Below are positions 63,545 through 64,000 of a stretch of 64,000 nt of DNA, piece by piece; within the stretch, counting starts at the first letter, position 1; the number at the start of each line of letters is the position of its first letter. Source of the DNA: JAICUY01 sp038250515. Its GTDB lineage: Bacteria > Chloroflexota > Limnocylindria > QHBO01. Position numbers and translations under genes: made by a program. The stretch covers positions 1-64,000 of the forward strand of contig JBBSCG010000002.1 in the NCBI GenBank assembly GCA_038250515.1, given 5' to 3'. A model generated the notes under the pieces. That model ran no database searches. It was not told the DNA's origin and saw only the letters and a list, made by a program, of their open reading frames with translations.

Positions 63545-64000
63545 TGGTACGCATGCTGCGCGGCGGACGGGCCAGCCAGGTGCTCGCTCGCATCGACCGA
63601 TTCGAGTTGGTTGGTCTGTCGGTCCTGCTTGCGGTGCTGTGCGCGGTCGGCTGGCTGGTGAGCCCCTTCTGGCTGGCGGTCACGGTCGCGGTGCAGCTGG
63701 CCACGGCTGGCGCGGGGGCGGTGCGCTTGATCGGTCCCGCTCGGCCAGGGCTCGGCTTTGCGCGGTACGCCACGCCTGCCATGGCGGCCGTATCGCTGAC
63801 GTTGTTCGGCCGGCTCATTCCGGGCGGAACGGCGCTCCTCTTGACGCCGGTCGCCGCGGTCCTGTTGTGGTCGGTCCTGTGGCTGGAGCTGCGCGCGTCG
63901 CGTGGCGTCGGTGCGCGATGGATGCTCGACCTCGCCCAGGTTGGCATCCTGTTCCTGGCCGCATCGGGGATCTGGCACCTGTTCGGCAGTGACGCATGGC
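63541..64000 (+). CDS. Membrane protein, cut by window end
   Basis: An open frame starting with ATG 63541 (ATGA overlap with polX) continues past the window. It encodes at least four hydrophobic segments, including ELVGLSVLLAVLCAVGWLV and FWLAVTVAVQLATAGAGAV. No family is recognised from this 153-residue part. Confidence 0.65.
   Translation, partial: MMVRMLRGGRASQVLARIDRFELVGLSVLLAVLCAVGWLVSPFWLAVTVAVQLATAGAGAVRLIGPARPGLGFARYATPAMAAVSLTLFGRLIPGGTALLLTPVAAVLLWSVLWLELRASRGVGARWMLDLAQVGILFLAASGIWHLFGSDAW

Overview
The window comes from a GC-rich bacterium with very tight gene packing. Many neighbouring genes share 4-base ATGA or GTGA stop/start overlaps, and several promoters sit only 6-10 bases before a start codon. 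A CIRCE operator before dnaJ, a bifunctional phosphoglucose/phosphomannose isomerase, a nickel superoxide dismutase with its own peptidase, a split acetyl-CoA carboxylase mixed into a fatty-acid operon, and paired ALDH genes near deoC fit an uncultured terrestrial or freshwater Chloroflexota (Limnocylindria-like). That placement is an inference from gene content, not a phylogeny.

Layout: 1-8.2 kb is housekeeping (YcaQ-like glycosylase, dnaJ, prmA, rsmE, HIT, rpsU, yqeY, HD phosphodiesterase, ybeY). 8.0-19.2 kb holds an ammonium transporter, an FAD oxidase, pth-mfd, a decayed GNAT gene, a site-2 protease and aconitase. 19.2-24.0 kb is a complete 4.8-kb transposon, with 19-bp perfect inverted ends and an 8-bp target duplication. 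It carries an IS1-like transposase plus cargo: a fused DNA methyltransferase-nuclease, three small overlapping unknown genes, two further unknown genes and a tRNA-like relic. 24.0-33.8 kb runs apt, a GNAT gene, ahcY, metK, a TPR gene, proC, manC, an acyltransferase, pgm and pgi/pmi, mostly overlapping. 33.9-37.2 kb is a SWIM protein and a cobalamin riboswitch controlling btuF-btuC-btuD. 37.2-41.4 kb has an AI-2E exporter, trpS, birA and an ECF sigma gene. 41.4-50.7 kb is one long lipid operon: accD-accA-(biotin-less BCCP)-fabD-accC-fabZ-fabF-accB-fabH-fabG-nudix. 51.0-57.8 kb has sodN-sodX, deoC, a DsbA-like gene, an ECF sigma-ogt pair and two ALDH genes. 57.8-64 kb has an Nramp-type transporter coupled to a membrane-less MgtE regulator, a CGNR regulator divergent from two tiny genes, polX and a cut-off membrane protein.

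How the parts work together: BirA biotinylates AccB, which serves AccC/AccD/AccA to feed malonyl-CoA to FabD, FabH, FabF, FabG and FabZ. The unusual biotin-less paralogue sits inside that operon and could regulate it. SodX is expected to trim SodN. The MgtE-N/CBS protein is expected to gate the Nramp-like carrier. ManC, Pgm and Pgi/Pmi feed sugar-nucleotide synthesis.

The most unusual signals are the cargo-carrying transposon, the biotin-less BCCP, the Nramp-MgtE split pair, the CGNR/tiny-gene locus with repeated inverted motifs, and an octamer GACCGATG found 58 times by eye (both strands), often exactly at gene junctions. All counts were made by hand.
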